A DNA stretch of 64,000 bases from Actinosynnema pretiosum (GTDB lineage Bacteria; Actinomycetota; Actinomycetes; Mycobacteriales; Pseudonocardiaceae): assembly GCF_024171695.1 (NCBI RefSeq), contig NZ_JAMTCF010000008.1, forward strand, positions 360,404-424,403, read 5' to 3'. A program made the translations under genes and the position numbers. Below, piece by piece: positions 32,780 to 43,183 of the stretch (position 1 is its first letter; each line of letters opens with the position of its first letter). Under the pieces are notes generated by a model. It saw only the letters and a program-made list of their open reading frames with translations. It searched no databases and was not told the DNA's origin.

Positions 32780-35094
32780 TGCACGTGAACACCTGGGGGG
32801 ACCCGGCCCGGCCGGTCGCCGAGCGGGTCGCCGCGCTGCTGGCCGAGCTGACCCTGGAGGAGAAGCTCGCGCAGCTGGTGGGGGTGTGGGTGGGCGCGTC
32901 GAGCGACGGGGCCGAGGTCGCCCCGGCGCAGCACGACTTCGCCGAGCCGCTGCCGCCGTGGGACGAGCTGACCAAGCCGGGGCTCGGCCAGCTCACCCGC
33001 GTCTTCGGCACCGGACCGGTCGACCCGCTGCTCGGCGCGCGGGCGCTGACCGAGACCCAGCGCAGGCTCGTCGCGGGCAGCCGCTTCGGCGTGCCCGCGA
33101 TGGCGCACGAGGAGTGCCTGGCCGGGTTCACCGCCTGGCAGGCCACCGTGTTCCCGGTGCCGCTGGCCTGGGGCGCGAGCTTCGACCCTGACTCGGTGCG
33201 GGCGATGGCCGAGGGCATCGGCGCGCAGCTGCGCGACGTCGGCGTGCACCAGGGGCTCGCACCGGTGCTCGACGTGACCCGCGACTACCGGTGGGGGCGG
33301 GTCGAGGAGACCATCGGCGAGGACCCGTACCTGGTCGGGCTGATCGGGGCCGCCTACACGCGGGGGCTGGAGTCGGCCGGGGTGGTGGCCACGCTCAAGC
33401 ACTTCGCCGGGTACTCGGCCTCGCGCGGCGGGCGCAACCACGCGCCGGTGGCGATCGGGGCGCGCGAGTTCGCCGACGTGGTGCTGGTGCCGTTCGAGAT
33501 GGCGCTGCGGGAGGGCGGGGCGCGGTCGGTCATGCACTCCTACGCCGACGTGGACGGGGTGCCGCCCGCGTCGGACCGGGCGCTGCTGACCGGGCTGCTG
33601 CGGGAGCGGTGGGGGTTCACCGGGACGGTGGTGGCGGACTACTTCGGGGTGTCGTTCCTGGAGACCGCGCACGGGGTCGCGGACTCGCCGGGGGCCGCGG
33701 CGGCGCTGGCACTGGCGGCGGGCGTGGACGTGGAGCTGCCGAGCGTGCGCTGCTACGGCGAGCCGCTGGCCGCGCTGGTGCGCTCGGGGGAGGTGCCCGT
33801 CGAGCACGTCGACACCGCTGTGACGCGGGTGCTCACCCAGAAGTGCGAGCTGGGGCTGCTCGACGCGGACTGGAAGCCGGAGTCGCCCGCGGTGCTGCGC
33901 GGCGAGCCGGTGGACCTGGACCCGCCGCACCTGCGCGCGCTGGCGCGGCGGATCGCCGAGCGGTCCGTGGTGCTGCTGCGCAACGACGGGGTGCTGCCGC
34001 TGGCCGGGGCGTCCCGGATCGCGGTGGTCGGGCCGTGCGCGGACGACCTGCTCGCGCTGATGGGCTGCTACTCGTTCGCCAACCACGTCGGCGTGCAGCA
34101 CCCGGAGGTGCCGCTGGGCGTGGAGATGGCCACGGCGGCGCAGGCGGTGCGCGCGGAGTTCCCCGACGCCGAGGTGGTGACCGCGCCCGGTTGCGAGGTG
34201 AGCGGGATGGACCGGGGCGGGTTCGCCGAGGCGGTGCGGTTGGCCGAGGGGGCCGACGTGGTGCTCGCGGTGCTGGGGGACCGGTCGGGGCTGTTCGGGC
34301 GCGGCACCTCCGGCGAGGGGTGCGACGCGGAGGACCTGGAGCTGCCGGGGGTGCAGGGGGAGCTGCTGGCGGAGCTGCTGGACTGCGGGCGGCCGGTGGT
34401 GCTGGTCCTGCTGACCGGGCGGCCCTACGCGCTCGGGCCCGCGACGGACCGGGCGGCTGCGGTGGTGCAGGCGTTCTTCCCCGGCGAGGAGGGCGCGGGC
34501 GCGGTCGCGGGTGTGCTCAGCGGGCGGGTGAACCCCTCCGGGAAGCTGCCGGTGCAGGTGCCGCGCGGACCGGCGGGGCAGCCGTCGACGTACCTGCGGC
34601 CCCAGCTCGGCGGGCCGAGCTCGATCAGCTCGGCCGACCCGACGCCGCTGTTCCCCTTCGGGCACGGGTTGTCGTACACGAGCTTCGAGTTGAGCGGGTT
34701 CGCCGCGGCGGAGGAGTTCGAGACCGAGCTGGTGGTGTCGCTGGAGGTGGCGAACACCGGGGCGGTGGCGGGTGGCGAGGTGGTGCAGCTGTACTTGCAC
34801 GACCCGGTCGCCTCGGTGGTCCGGCCGAGGCGGCAGCTCGTCGGGTTCGCGCGCGTGGAGCTGGAGCCCGGTGAGGTCGCGCGGGTGGTGTTCCGGGTGC
34901 ACGCCGACCGGACCTCGTTCACCGGGCGGGACGGGGTGCGGATCGTCGAGCCGGGGGAGTTGCGGCTGCTCGTCGGGTGCTCCAGCGAGGACGTGCGGTG
35001 GGAGCGGTCGGTGCGGCTGCTCGGCGGGACCAGGGTCGTCGGCCACGACCGGGTGCTGGTGACCCCGGTCGAGGTCGAAGTGGTGAGCGGCTGA
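32779..35094 (+). CDS. Glycoside hydrolase family 3 (beta-glucosidase or beta-xylosidase)
   Basis: A 771-residue enzyme without signal peptide, so probably cytosolic and acting on imported oligosaccharides. The barrel has DVTRDYRWGRVEETIGEDPY, ATLKHFAGYSASRGGRNHAP and the nucleophile Asp in GTVVADYFGVS. The second domain has IAVVGPCADDLLALMGCYSF and GEGCDAEDLELPGVQGELL; the C-terminus is an FN3-like GH3 domain (FPFGHGLSYTSFELSGF). The KHFAGYSASRGG motif occurs in beta-glucosidases and beta-xylosidases alike, so specificity is open. Starts at 32719 (GTGA overlap with lacI), 32779 and 32785 are possible; I chose 32779 for its ribosome site. Confidence 0.9.
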   Translation: MHVNTWGDPARPVAERVAALLAELTLEEKLAQLVGVWVGASSDGAEVAPAQHDFAEPLPPWDELTKPGLGQLTRVFGTGPVDPLLGARALTETQRRLVAGSRFGVPAMAHEECLAGFTAWQATVFPVPLAWGASFDPDSVRAMAEGIGAQLRDVGVHQGLAPVLDVTRDYRWGRVEETIGEDPYLVGLIGAAYTRGLESAGVVATLKHFAGYSASRGGRNHAPVAIGAREFADVVLVPFEMALREGGARSVMHSYADVDGVPPASDRALLTGLLRERWGFTGTVVADYFGVSFLETAHGVADSPGAAAALALAAGVDVELPSVRCYGEPLAALVRSGEVPVEHVDTAVTRVLTQKCELGLLDADWKPESPAVLRGEPVDLDPPHLRALARRIAERSVVLLRNDGVLPLAGASRIAVVGPCADDLLALMGCYSFANHVGVQHPEVPLGVEMATAAQAVRAEFPDAEVVTAPGCEVSGMDRGGFAEAVRLAEGADVVLAVLGDRSGLFGRGTSGEGCDAEDLELPGVQGELLAELLDCGRPVVLVLLTGRPYALGPATDRAAAVVQAFFPGEEGAGAVAGVLSGRVNPSGKLPVQVPRGPAGQPSTYLRPQLGGPSSISSADPTPLFPFGHGLSYTSFELSGFAAAEEFETELVVSLEVANTGAVAGGEVVQLYLHDPVASVVRPRRQLVGFARVELEPGEVARVVFRVHADRTSFTGRDGVRIVEPGELRLLVGCSSEDVRWERSVRLLGGTRVVGHDRVLVTPVEVEVVSG

Positions 35095-35112
35095 TCGCTC
35101 ACCTCCCAGGAC

Positions 35113-35150
35113 GGGCCGCGCGGGGACCTGGCGGTGGACCCGCGCGGCCC
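35113..35150 (+). terminator. Terminator of GH3 gene
   Basis: A perfect 12-bp stem GGGCCGCGCGGG with its complement around a 14-base loop, 18 bases past the GH3 stop. Confidence 0.7.
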
Positions 35151-35219
35151 CCTGCGGGAATTGGTTTCACCTGTTTGGGTAGCCTCGTCGCCCGGTTGGG
35201 CGGTTGGGGTGGGGAAGAT

Positions 35220-36185
<966 letters not shown>

Positions 36186-36325
36186 GTAGGCGGGAGTGAA
36201 GGGCAAGATCAAGAGCTGAAGGGCTCGCCTCGCCGGCGGGGCAGGCCTCCAAAAACGAGGGGGACGAGCTCTGCCGGCCGGTGGCTGTTTCGGGGGTGGT
36301 GCGGTTTACCCCTGCGGTGGGCGGG

Positions 36326-36463
36326 GTCCCTCGTCTCCGTTTGGCCTCCTTTCAGGCAAGCACAGGCGTCAAGACGCCGTGTGACCAGGCAGTCTGCCGC
36401 GCGGTGCGGCGGCGTCTTGACACCTGCGCTCGGGCTTCGCCAGGCCAAACGGAGACGAGGGAC
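36326..36463. repeat. Long inverted repeat flanking the dispersed element
   Basis: A 21-bp arm beginning GTCCCTCGTCTCCGTTTGGC (36326-36346) is perfectly complementary to 36443-36463. Inside it AGGCGTCAAGACGCCG and CGGCGTCTTGACACCT form a second, nearly perfect pair. The whole can fold into a cruciform-like structure. Confidence 0.85.
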
Positions 36464-36510
36464 GCGGGTGGCTGTGCTGCGGGCTCGCTGCGCTCGCCCC
36501 GCAGCCCGCT
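36367..36510 (-). repeat. Dispersed repeat of about 145 bp, copy 1
   Basis: Read on the minus strand it starts AGCGGGCTGCGGGGCGAGCG and ends GGCGTCTTGACG. It aligns along its length with 63509-63655 on the plus strand, with mostly single-base changes and one or two short gaps. It contains CTCCGTTTGGCCTGGCGAAG and an inner pair of CGTCAAGA/TCTTGACG ends. Confidence 0.88.
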
Positions 36511-36537
36511 AGTGCGAGATCTGGCGCGGTGGTTTGG

Positions 36538-37500
36538 TCAGAGGTGGGCGCGCAGGTGCTTGAGCTTCACCTCGTCGTGGGTTCTCGGGACCGCGTGGCC
36601 GCTGAACGGGAACACCTCGATCTGCTTCGGGGCGGTGATCTCGTTGTAGGCGGCGAAGACCGTGGACGGGGGGCAGACCTCGTCCATCAGGCCTGCGCTC
36701 AGCAGGCTGGTCGCGGTGATGCGCTTGGCCAGCAGGGCCGCGTCCACGTAGCGGAGGGTTTCGCGGGTCTGGTCCACCAGCGCGACGTTGTGGGCCAGGA
36801 AGTTCGCGATCTCGGCGTACGGGTCGGCGCCGGTCAGGGTGATGGCGCGCTGGAAGTCGCACAGGAACGGCACGTCCGCGTGGCACACCTTGACCTTGGT
36901 CGGGTTCAGGGCCGCCGCTGCCAGTGCCAGGCCGCCGCCCTGGCTCGAACCCAGGACGGCGATGCGGTCCGGGTCCACGCCGTCCAGGTCGGCCGCGACG
37001 TCCACCGCCAGGGCGGCGTCGGTCATCAGGCGGGTGTAGTAGTAGGTCTCGGGTGAGGTGATCCCGCGCGTCATGAAACCGGGGTGCGACGGGCCGGACG
37101 GGGCCGAGTCGGGGGTCGCGCCGGTGGTCCACTTGCCGCCCTGGCCCCTGGTGTCGACCACGAGGACGCCGTAGCCCGCCGCCGCCAGCCAGGCGTGCTC
37201 GGTGGGGGTGCCCCGGCCGCCGCCGTAGCCGATGAACACCACGGCGGTGGGCAGCGGGTCTGCGCCTGCGGGGCGCAGGTGCCAGGCGCGGACGCGGTCG
37301 CCCAGCGCGCCGGAGAACTCGACGTCCAGCACGCTCAGCGGGCCGTACGCGGACTCCTCGTGCGGGATGGTCGTCACCGGCTTCGCCAGTGCCCTGGCGT
37401 CTGCCAGGCGCTCGGCCCACCAGGCGTCGAGGCCGGTCGGCTCCTGGGTGGGGGTCCGGTACTGCGCCAGCTCCGCCTCGGGCAGGTCGAACCACGGCAT
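36538..37500 (-). CDS. Acetyl xylan esterase / cephalosporin C deacetylase (CE7)
   Basis: A 320-residue alpha/beta hydrolase of the CE7 family, starting MPWFDLPEAELAQYRTPTQE as is typical. The catalytic Ser is in VLGSSQGGGLALAA, the Asp in SAGLMDEVCPPSTV and the His in PFSGHAVPRTHDE. The family's RGQGG motif is in VLVVDTRGQGGKW. It has no signal peptide, so it probably removes acetyl groups from imported xylo-oligosaccharides in the cytosol. It is monocistronic, which fits general hemicellulose use in this region. Confidence 0.92.
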   Translation of the reverse strand: MPWFDLPEAELAQYRTPTQEPTGLDAWWAERLADARALAKPVTTIPHEESAYGPLSVLDVEFSGALGDRVRAWHLRPAGADPLPTAVVFIGYGGGRGTPTEHAWLAAAGYGVLVVDTRGQGGKWTTGATPDSAPSGPSHPGFMTRGITSPETYYYTRLMTDAALAVDVAADLDGVDPDRIAVLGSSQGGGLALAAAALNPTKVKVCHADVPFLCDFQRAITLTGADPYAEIANFLAHNVALVDQTRETLRYVDAALLAKRITATSLLSAGLMDEVCPPSTVFAAYNEITAPKQIEVFPFSGHAVPRTHDEVKLKHLRAHL

Positions 37501-38035
37501 CGGCGGTCTCCACTCACTCGTCGTCTGGCGGTCCGATCACCCTAGTCCCGCGCTCGGCGCGTCCAGCGGGACCGACTTCGCGATCACCACGCGGGCGGTC
37601 CGAGGTGAGCGAGCGCCCTGCGGCTTCCCGCACCCGCGCTCTTGCGGGTGGTAACGGGGTGCTCCTGCGAATTCCCGGTGAGCGGAAGGCTGGAGCGGTG
37701 CTCGTGGGGCGGTGGGTCGTCGCTCTCGGTCACGAGGGGGCGTCGCGCTGGTTTCCACGGGTGAAAGCGTTTCGGCCGCACCGCCGAGGCCTCCGCTGGT
37801 CGCCCTGGACGATCCGGCGTTCTGCCAACCGGTCCGACGCGCGCCGCCCGCGCTGATCGCCCCGCGCCCTGCGCGGTCGTGCGGGGACCGGACGTCGTCG
37901 CTCGACGTGATCACCCCGGAATCGTTGGTGCACCGTGCGAGAACGTTGTCCTGAGGGGTTTTCCCGGCTGCGCGCGAACCCCAGAATCGGTGCGGTACCG
38001 GTAACGCGGAGCGATCGGTCCGCGACGCTCACGGC
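37501..38035. other. Intergenic region, 535 bases
   Basis: Between two divergent genes. I see a short hairpin (CACCCGC/GCGGGTG, 37631-37650) and a LacI-type palindrome at 37764-37774. Open frames here have no domain. No RNA gene was recognised. Confidence 0.4.
37764..37774. promoter_or_regulatory. LacI-type palindrome GAAAGCGTTTC
   Basis: GAAAGCGTTTC is a near-perfect palindrome with a central CG of the kind bound by LacI-family proteins. It lies about 260 bases before the CE7 gene and 260 before the DUF732 gene, so its target is uncertain. Confidence 0.35.
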
Positions 38036-38446
38036 GTGAATCGAACAGGTGTTGCCCTTGCCCTGGGCGCGTTGGCGCTCGTCGGCGGCTGCGCCCAGGA
38101 GGCGCCGTCGACACCCTCGCCGAGGGCCGTCGGCGTCCTGGCGAGCACGACCACGACCCCGCGCCCCACCGGGATGCCGCCCGCCCCCGACGAGGCGACC
38201 ACGCGGGCCTACATCACGGCGCTCGACGTCATCGATCCCCGGATCACCGGCGGCAAGACGGACAAGGCCGTGCTCAAGGGGCGCGAGCTGTGCGTGGACG
38301 TGCCCAACATGGGCAACGACCAGGTCCGCCTGACCGCGCTGGTGCGCGAGCGCTTCAGCCCGCCGAACGACCCCGAGGCGTTCGACAGCCAGACGGCGGC
38401 CTCGGTGCTCTCCGTGGTGCGCGAGAACCTCTGCCCCGACTACTGA
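38036..38446 (+). CDS. DUF732-type lipoprotein
   Basis: A 136-residue exported lipoprotein: signal peptide with lipobox (ALVGGCAQ), a Pro/Ser/Thr-rich spacer, then a compact helical domain from about residue 58 (ATTRAYITALDVIDPRITGG to SVLSVVRENLCPDY) that fits DUF732. Two cysteines in the domain (LCVDVPNMG and NLCPDY) would form a disulfide. DUF732 proteins of actinobacteria have no firm function. GTG at 38036 was kept. A long-loop hairpin follows. Confidence 0.72.
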   Translation: MNRTGVALALGALALVGGCAQEAPSTPSPRAVGVLASTTTTPRPTGMPPAPDEATTRAYITALDVIDPRITGGKTDKAVLKGRELCVDVPNMGNDQVRLTALVRERFSPPNDPEAFDSQTAASVLSVVRENLCPDY

Positions 38447-38476
38447 CCGGGCCCGTTCCGGCCTGACCGCTGAACC

Positions 38477-38555
38477 GCCCGCTGCCCCGTCCCGCCGCCC
38501 GGCACGCCGCCGCCGGGTGCCCCACCACACCCGAGGCCTCACCGGGGCAGCGGGC
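38477..38555 (+). terminator. Terminator-like structure with T-run
   Basis: GCCCGCTGCCCCG (38477-38489) pairs perfectly with 38543-38555, followed directly by CTTTTCCC. The 53-base loop contains a smaller CCCGGC/GCCGGG hairpin. Confidence 0.5.
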
Positions 38556-38729
38556 TTTTCCCGTGCCCGCAGGGTTTCCGGTTGCGCCGATCCGCCCAGT
38601 GGGCACCGGAACCGGCTGATTGACACTTGATCGGTTCATTGCTTGGCTCGGACCGAGCCGTCCTCGCCGCCGCGCGCTCGCACCAACCAGCTCGCACGTC
38701 AACGCCGACACCACGCGAGGTCACCCACC

Positions 38730-40358
38730 ATGCGCACCCGAATCGCGCTCGCGGCTGCCGCGGCGCTCCTGCTCTCCGCCTTCACCGCCCCACCTCCCGC
38801 TCCCGCCGAAGCCGCCCCCTCGGCCGCCGCCGGGTTCACCATCAGCGGCGGGAGGTTGGTTGACGCCAACGGGAACGACTTCGTCCTGCGCGGCGTCAAC
38901 CACGCCCACACCTGGTACCCCACCCGCACCCGGCAGGCGCTCGCCGACGTCAAGGCGCTGGGGGCCAACTCGGTCCGGGTCGTGCTCGCCAGCGGCGACC
39001 GCTGGACCCGCAACGACGCCGCCGACGTCGCGGACGTCATCGCCCAGTGCAAGGCGAACCGGCTGATCTGCGTGCTGGAGGTGCACGACACCACCGGGTA
39101 CGGCGAGCAGAGCGGCGCGATCCCGCTGTCCAAGGCCGTGGACTACTGGGTGGGCGTCAAGAGCGCGCTCGTCGGCCAGGAGAAGTACGCGATCCTCAAC
39201 ATCGGCAACGAGCCGTACGGCAACACCGGGTACGCGGCGTGGACCGCCGACACCCGCTCGGCCCTGACCAGGCTGCGCGCCGAGGGCTTCACGCACACGA
39301 TCATGGTGGACGCGCCGAACTGGGGCCAGGACTGGGCGTTCACCATGCGCGACAACGCCGCCTCGGTGTTCGCCGCCGACCCGCAGCGCAACACGATCTT
39401 CTCCATCCACATGTACGGCGTGTTCGACACCGCCGCCGAGGTTGACGACTACCTCGGCCGGTTCGTCGCGGCCGGTCTGCCCATCGCGGTCGGCGAGTTC
39501 GGCGACATGCACTCGGACGGCGACCCCAACGAGGACGCCATCTTCGCCGCCGCGCAGCGGTTGCGGCTCGGCTACCTCGCGTGGTCGTGGAGCGGCAACG
39601 GCGGCGGCGTCGAGTACCTGGACCTCGCGGTCAACTTCAACGCCGCTCAGCTGAGCGCCTGGGGGCAGCGGACCTTCAACGGGGCCAACGGGATCAAGGC
39701 CACCTCGCGCGAGGCCAGCGTGTACGGCGGCGGTGGCGGCGACACCCAGGCGCCGACCGCGCCCGGCACGCCCACCGCGTCGTCGGTCACCTCCTCCGGC
39801 GCGGTGCTGCGCTGGGCCGCGTCCACCGACGACGTCGGCGTCACCGGCTACGACGTGGTGCGGATCAGCGGCACGACCGAGACCGCCCTCGCCTCCACCG
39901 CGACGACTTCCGCCACCCTGACCGGCCTGACCGCCGCCACCGCGCACACCCTCGCGGTGTACGCGCGCGACGCGGCGGGCAACCGCTCCACCCGCTCCGG
40001 CTCGGTCGTGGTCACCACGCTCCCCGGCAGCCCCGTCGGCCCCTGCGCGATCACCTACCGCGTCACCGGCCAGTGGACCGGCGGCTTCCAGGGCGAGGTG
40101 AAGATCGCCAACACCGGGACCGCCGCCGTCAAGGGCTGGGTGCTGCGCTGGACGTGGCCCGGCGCGCAGACCGTGAGCAGCATGTGGGGTGGCACGCCCA
40201 CCCAGTCCGGTGCGAACCTGAGCGTGGCCAACGCCTCCTACACGGCGGACATCCCGGCGGGCGGCTCGGTCAGCGTCGGCTTCACCGGCAGCGTCACCGG
40301 CGCGAACGCCGCCCCCACCGCGTTCACCCTCAACGGCGCGTCGTGCGCCACGGCGTGA
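38730..40358 (+). CDS. GH5 beta-mannanase with FN3 and CBM2
   Basis: A 542-residue secreted enzyme. After the signal peptide the GH5 barrel (residues about 35-335) starts GGRLVDANGNDFVLRGVNHA and has the acid-base Glu in LNIGNEPYGNTGY and the nucleophile Glu in AVGEFGDMHSDG. The phrase RGVNHAHTWYPTRTRQAL is typical of GH5 subfamily 8 beta-mannanases, so mannan is the likely substrate, endo-cellulose less so. An FN3 module (APTAPGTPTASSVTSSGAVL) and a CBM2 (CAITYRVTGQWTGGFQGEVK) follow, close relatives of those in the LPMO. The ATG at 38730 has GAGG upstream. The next gene starts 12 bases after the stop. Confidence 0.9.
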   Translation: MRTRIALAAAAALLLSAFTAPPPAPAEAAPSAAAGFTISGGRLVDANGNDFVLRGVNHAHTWYPTRTRQALADVKALGANSVRVVLASGDRWTRNDAADVADVIAQCKANRLICVLEVHDTTGYGEQSGAIPLSKAVDYWVGVKSALVGQEKYAILNIGNEPYGNTGYAAWTADTRSALTRLRAEGFTHTIMVDAPNWGQDWAFTMRDNAASVFAADPQRNTIFSIHMYGVFDTAAEVDDYLGRFVAAGLPIAVGEFGDMHSDGDPNEDAIFAAAQRLRLGYLAWSWSGNGGGVEYLDLAVNFNAAQLSAWGQRTFNGANGIKATSREASVYGGGGGDTQAPTAPGTPTASSVTSSGAVLRWAASTDDVGVTGYDVVRISGTTETALASTATTSATLTGLTAATAHTLAVYARDAAGNRSTRSGSVVVTTLPGSPVGPCAITYRVTGQWTGGFQGEVKIANTGTAAVKGWVLRWTWPGAQTVSSMWGGTPTQSGANLSVANASYTADIPAGGSVSVGFTGSVTGANAAPTAFTLNGASCATA

Positions 40359-40369
40359 GGAGACCCGAG

Positions 40370-41443
40370 ATGACGAGGAAAGCGGCCCTGGCCGCCCTGC
40401 TCTCCGCGCTGGCCCTGGTGTGCGGCTTCCTGATCTCGACCCCCGCCTCGCAGGCCGCCGCCGTCGCGCCGGTGCGGATCATGCCGCTCGGCGACTCCAT
40501 CACCGGCTCGCCCGGCTGCTGGCGCGCGCTGCTCGACGTCGACCTGAAGGCCGCCGGCTACACGAACACCGACTTCGTGGGAACGCTCCCGTCGCAGGGG
40601 TGCGGCATCCCCCACGACGGGGACAACGAGGGGCACGGCGGGCTCCTGGTCACCAACGTGGCCAACCAGAACCAGCTCGTGCCCTGGTTGCAGGCCACCA
40701 GCCCGGACGTCGTGGTGATGCACTTCGGCACCAACGACGTGTGGAGCAACATCGCGCCCGCGACGATCCTGGCCGCCTACGGCAAGCTCGTGGACCAGAT
40801 GCGGGCGCAGAACCCGGCGATGCGGATCCTGATCGCCAAGCTGATCCCGATGGGGACGCCGCAGTGCGCCGACTGCGGGCAGCGCGTGGTGGCGTTCAAC
40901 GCGGCGATCCAGCCGTGGGCGACGTCGAAGACCACGGCCGCGTCGCCGATCGTGGTGGTGGACCAGTGGACCGGCTTCGACACCGCCACCGACACCTACG
41001 ACGGCGTGCACCCGAACGCGTCGGGCGACCGGAAGATCGCGAACCGGTGGTTCCCGGTGCTGCGGGACGCGCTCGGCGGGGTGCTGCCCACGACCACGAC
41101 CGGCGGTTCCACCACGACCACCACGATCCCGCCGCCCACCGGCAGCTGCGCGGCGTCGGTGACCGTGGTCAACCGGTGGCAGGGCGGGTTCCAGGCCGAC
41201 GTGGTCTTCCGCAACACCAGCACCGTCGCCTCCTCGGCGTGGACCGTGCGGTTCGCGCTCGGCAGCGGCATGAGCGTGGCGCAGGCGTGGAACGGCACGG
41301 CGACCACCAGCGGCTCGGTGGCGACCGTGGCGAACGCGGCCTGGAACGGCGCGGTCGCGCCCGCCGGGTCGGCCACGGCCGGGGTCATCATCAACGGCGA
41401 CCCCGCGTCGTGGACGCCGTCGGCGAGCTGCACGAAGAGCTGA
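40370..41443 (+). CDS. Secreted SGNH-hydrolase esterase with CBM2
   Basis: A 357-residue secreted esterase. After a signal peptide the SGNH blocks are VRIMPLGDSITGSPGCWRAL (Ser), GHGGLL (Gly), MHFGTNDVW (Asn) and YDGVHPNASGDRKIANRW (Asp, His). This pattern is close to CE3 acetylxylan esterases. A Thr-rich linker (TTTTGGSTTTTTIPPPTG) leads to a CBM2 (CAASVTVVNRWQGGFQADVV). It should deacetylate cell wall polysaccharide outside the cell. It lies 12 bases after the mannanase with GAGGAG upstream, so the two form an operon. Confidence 0.88.
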   Translation: MTRKAALAALLSALALVCGFLISTPASQAAAVAPVRIMPLGDSITGSPGCWRALLDVDLKAAGYTNTDFVGTLPSQGCGIPHDGDNEGHGGLLVTNVANQNQLVPWLQATSPDVVVMHFGTNDVWSNIAPATILAAYGKLVDQMRAQNPAMRILIAKLIPMGTPQCADCGQRVVAFNAAIQPWATSKTTAASPIVVVDQWTGFDTATDTYDGVHPNASGDRKIANRWFPVLRDALGGVLPTTTTGGSTTTTTIPPPTGSCAASVTVVNRWQGGFQADVVFRNTSTVASSAWTVRFALGSGMSVAQAWNGTATTSGSVATVANAAWNGAVAPAGSATAGVIINGDPASWTPSASCTKS

Positions 41444-41584
41444 ACCGGCGGCCCCCGGCCGTTCTCGACGCCCTGGTGGTGTGGCTCAGGTCACTCCTTC
41501 GGGGTGTCGAGAACGGCGGGGCCGCCCCGTCCCCCGGACGACGACGCCAGGATGGGCGTCGGACCGAGCACCCGGAGGACCGCC

Positions 41585-41986
41585 ATGGCCAAGTTCCTGC
41601 TCCTGATGAACTACGGCGCCACCGCCACCTGCGACACCCCGATGCCCGAGTGGGACCCGGCGGACGTCGCGGCCCACATCGAGTTCCAGCGGCGCTTCGG
41701 CGGTGAGCTGGCCGAGCGCGGCGAGCTGGTCGACGCCCAGGGGCTGGCGCAGGCGGCCAAGGTCGTCGTCGCGACCGGCGACGGCGCGCCCGTGGTGACG
41801 GACGGGCCGTTCCCCGAGGCGAAGGAGTTCATCGCCGGGTACTGGGTGGTGGACGTGGAGTCGGAGGCGCGGGCGCTGGAGATCGCGGCCCTGGCCTCCG
41901 CCGCCCCCGGTCCCCGTGGCGTCCCGCTCGGCCAGCCGATCGAGGTCAGGGCCGTGATGGGCGCCCCGGAACCGCAGGACGGGTGA
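41585..41986 (+). CDS. YCII-related DGPF-domain protein
   Basis: A 133-residue protein with KFLLLMNYGA at the start and the signature VTDGPFPEAKEFIAGYWVVD. DGPF proteins are the constant partners of ECF42 sigma factors. The stop overlaps the sigma factor start as GTGA, so the pair is translationally coupled. The biochemical role of DGPF proteins is unclear; they may bind a small molecule or modulate the sigma factor. ATG at 41585 was chosen over the longer frame. Confidence 0.88.
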   Translation: MAKFLLLMNYGATATCDTPMPEWDPADVAAHIEFQRRFGGELAERGELVDAQGLAQAAKVVVATGDGAPVVTDGPFPEAKEFIAGYWVVDVESEARALEIAALASAAPGPRGVPLGQPIEVRAVMGAPEPQDG

Positions 41987-43140
41987 GCTGGGCGGTGCCC
42001 GAGGACCTGCTGCGCGAGGTCGCGCCGCGGGTCCTCGGGGCGCTGGTGCGGCGCGGGGCGGGGTTCGCGGACGCGGAGGACGCGGTGCAGGAGGCGCTGG
42101 TCAAGGCGCTGGCCCTGCCGGTGCCGCCGGACGACCTGCGGGCGTGGCTGATCGCGGTGGCCTGGCGCAAGCTCGTGGACCGGGCGCGCGGTGATCAGGC
42201 GCGGCGCAGGCGTGAGGAGGCGTTCGCGGAGGACGTGCCCGCCGAGGCCGTCCCGGACCGGGACGACACCCTGCTGCTGCTGTTCCTGTGCTGCCACCCG
42301 GACCTGCCGCCCGCGTCGGCGATCGCGCTGACCCTGCGGGCGGTGGCCGGGCTGACGACGGCGGCGATCGCGGAGGCGCACCTGCTGCCGGAGGCGACGG
42401 TGGCGCAGCGGATCAGCCGGGCGAAGCGCAGGATCCGCGTGGAGCCGCTGGGGGACCCCGAGGCGCGGCTTCCGCAGGTGCTGCACGTGCTGTACCTGCT
42501 GTTCAACGAGGGCTACACCCATCCGGGTCGGGTGGACCTGGCCGAGGAGGCGATCCGCCTGGCGCGCGCCGTCGTGGCCGCCCGGCCGGACGACGGCGAG
42601 GCGGCGGGCCTGCTGTCGCTGATGCTGCTGACCCACGCCAGGCGCCCGGCGCGGCTGGGCGAGCACGGCGCGCTGGTGCCGCTGGCCGAGCAGGACCGGG
42701 GGCGGTGGGACCGGGAGCTGATCGAGGAGGGCGCGGCCCTGGTCGTGCGGGCGGTGTCGCGGGGGCGGGTGGGGCAGTACCAGCTCCAGGCGGCGATCGC
42801 GGCGCTCCACGACGACGCCGCGCGGGCGGAGGACACGGACTGGCCGCAGATCCTCGCGATGTACGGCCTGCTGGTCCGGATGACCGGCAACCCGGTGATC
42901 GCCCTGAACCGCGCGGTGGCGGCGTCGGTGGTGCACGGGGTTGAGGCGGGGTTCACGCTGGTGGGTGAGCTGGAGGAGGCGCTGGCGGGGCACCACCGGT
43001 TGGACGCGGTGAAGGCGCACCTGCACGAGCGGGCGGGCGACCGGGAGGCGGCGGTCCGGCACTACCGGGCCGCCGCGGCGCGGACGACCAGCACGGCGGA
43101 GCGGCAGCACCTGCTGGCGAAGGCGGCGGGGTTGGGGTGA
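41983..43140 (+). CDS. ECF42-type RNA polymerase sigma factor
   Basis: A 385-residue sigma factor, much longer than simple ECF sigmas. Region 2 holds FADAEDAVQEALVKALALP and LRAWLIAVAWRKLVDRAR; region 4 holds LPEATVAQRISRAKRRIRVE. The remaining 200 residues (LYLLFNEGYTHPGRVDLAEE, then LARAVVAARPDDGEAAGLL, and IALNRAVAASVVHGVEAGF) form the helical TPR/DUF6596-like extension that defines ECF42. Activity is thought to be set by this extension and not by a separate anti-sigma factor. It is encoded with the DGPF protein and is followed by a hairpin. Confidence 0.92.
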   Translation: MSWAVPEDLLREVAPRVLGALVRRGAGFADAEDAVQEALVKALALPVPPDDLRAWLIAVAWRKLVDRARGDQARRRREEAFAEDVPAEAVPDRDDTLLLLFLCCHPDLPPASAIALTLRAVAGLTTAAIAEAHLLPEATVAQRISRAKRRIRVEPLGDPEARLPQVLHVLYLLFNEGYTHPGRVDLAEEAIRLARAVVAARPDDGEAAGLLSLMLLTHARRPARLGEHGALVPLAEQDRGRWDRELIEEGAALVVRAVSRGRVGQYQLQAAIAALHDDAARAEDTDWPQILAMYGLLVRMTGNPVIALNRAVAASVVHGVEAGFTLVGELEEALAGHHRLDAVKAHLHERAGDREAAVRHYRAAAARTTSTAERQHLLAKAAGLG

Positions 43141-43183
43141 GGCGGGGGCGGGGCCCGGCCGTTCGGCCGCGTCGGTGCCTGGT

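Larger units (their letters stand above)
36186..36537. other. Intergenic region holding a dispersed repeat
   Basis: No gene is supported. The right half is the dispersed repeat copy described separately. The left half (36186-36300) has a purine-rich start and a hairpin-forming block around GCCTCGCCGGCGGGGCAGGC. Confidence 0.5.

Noticed and set aside
31570..35094. 1174-codon frame suggesting a LacI-GH3 fusion
   Set aside because: The N-terminal part is Arg/Gly/Pro-rich out-of-frame translation of the lacI gene; the LacI protein is in another frame and stops at 32722.
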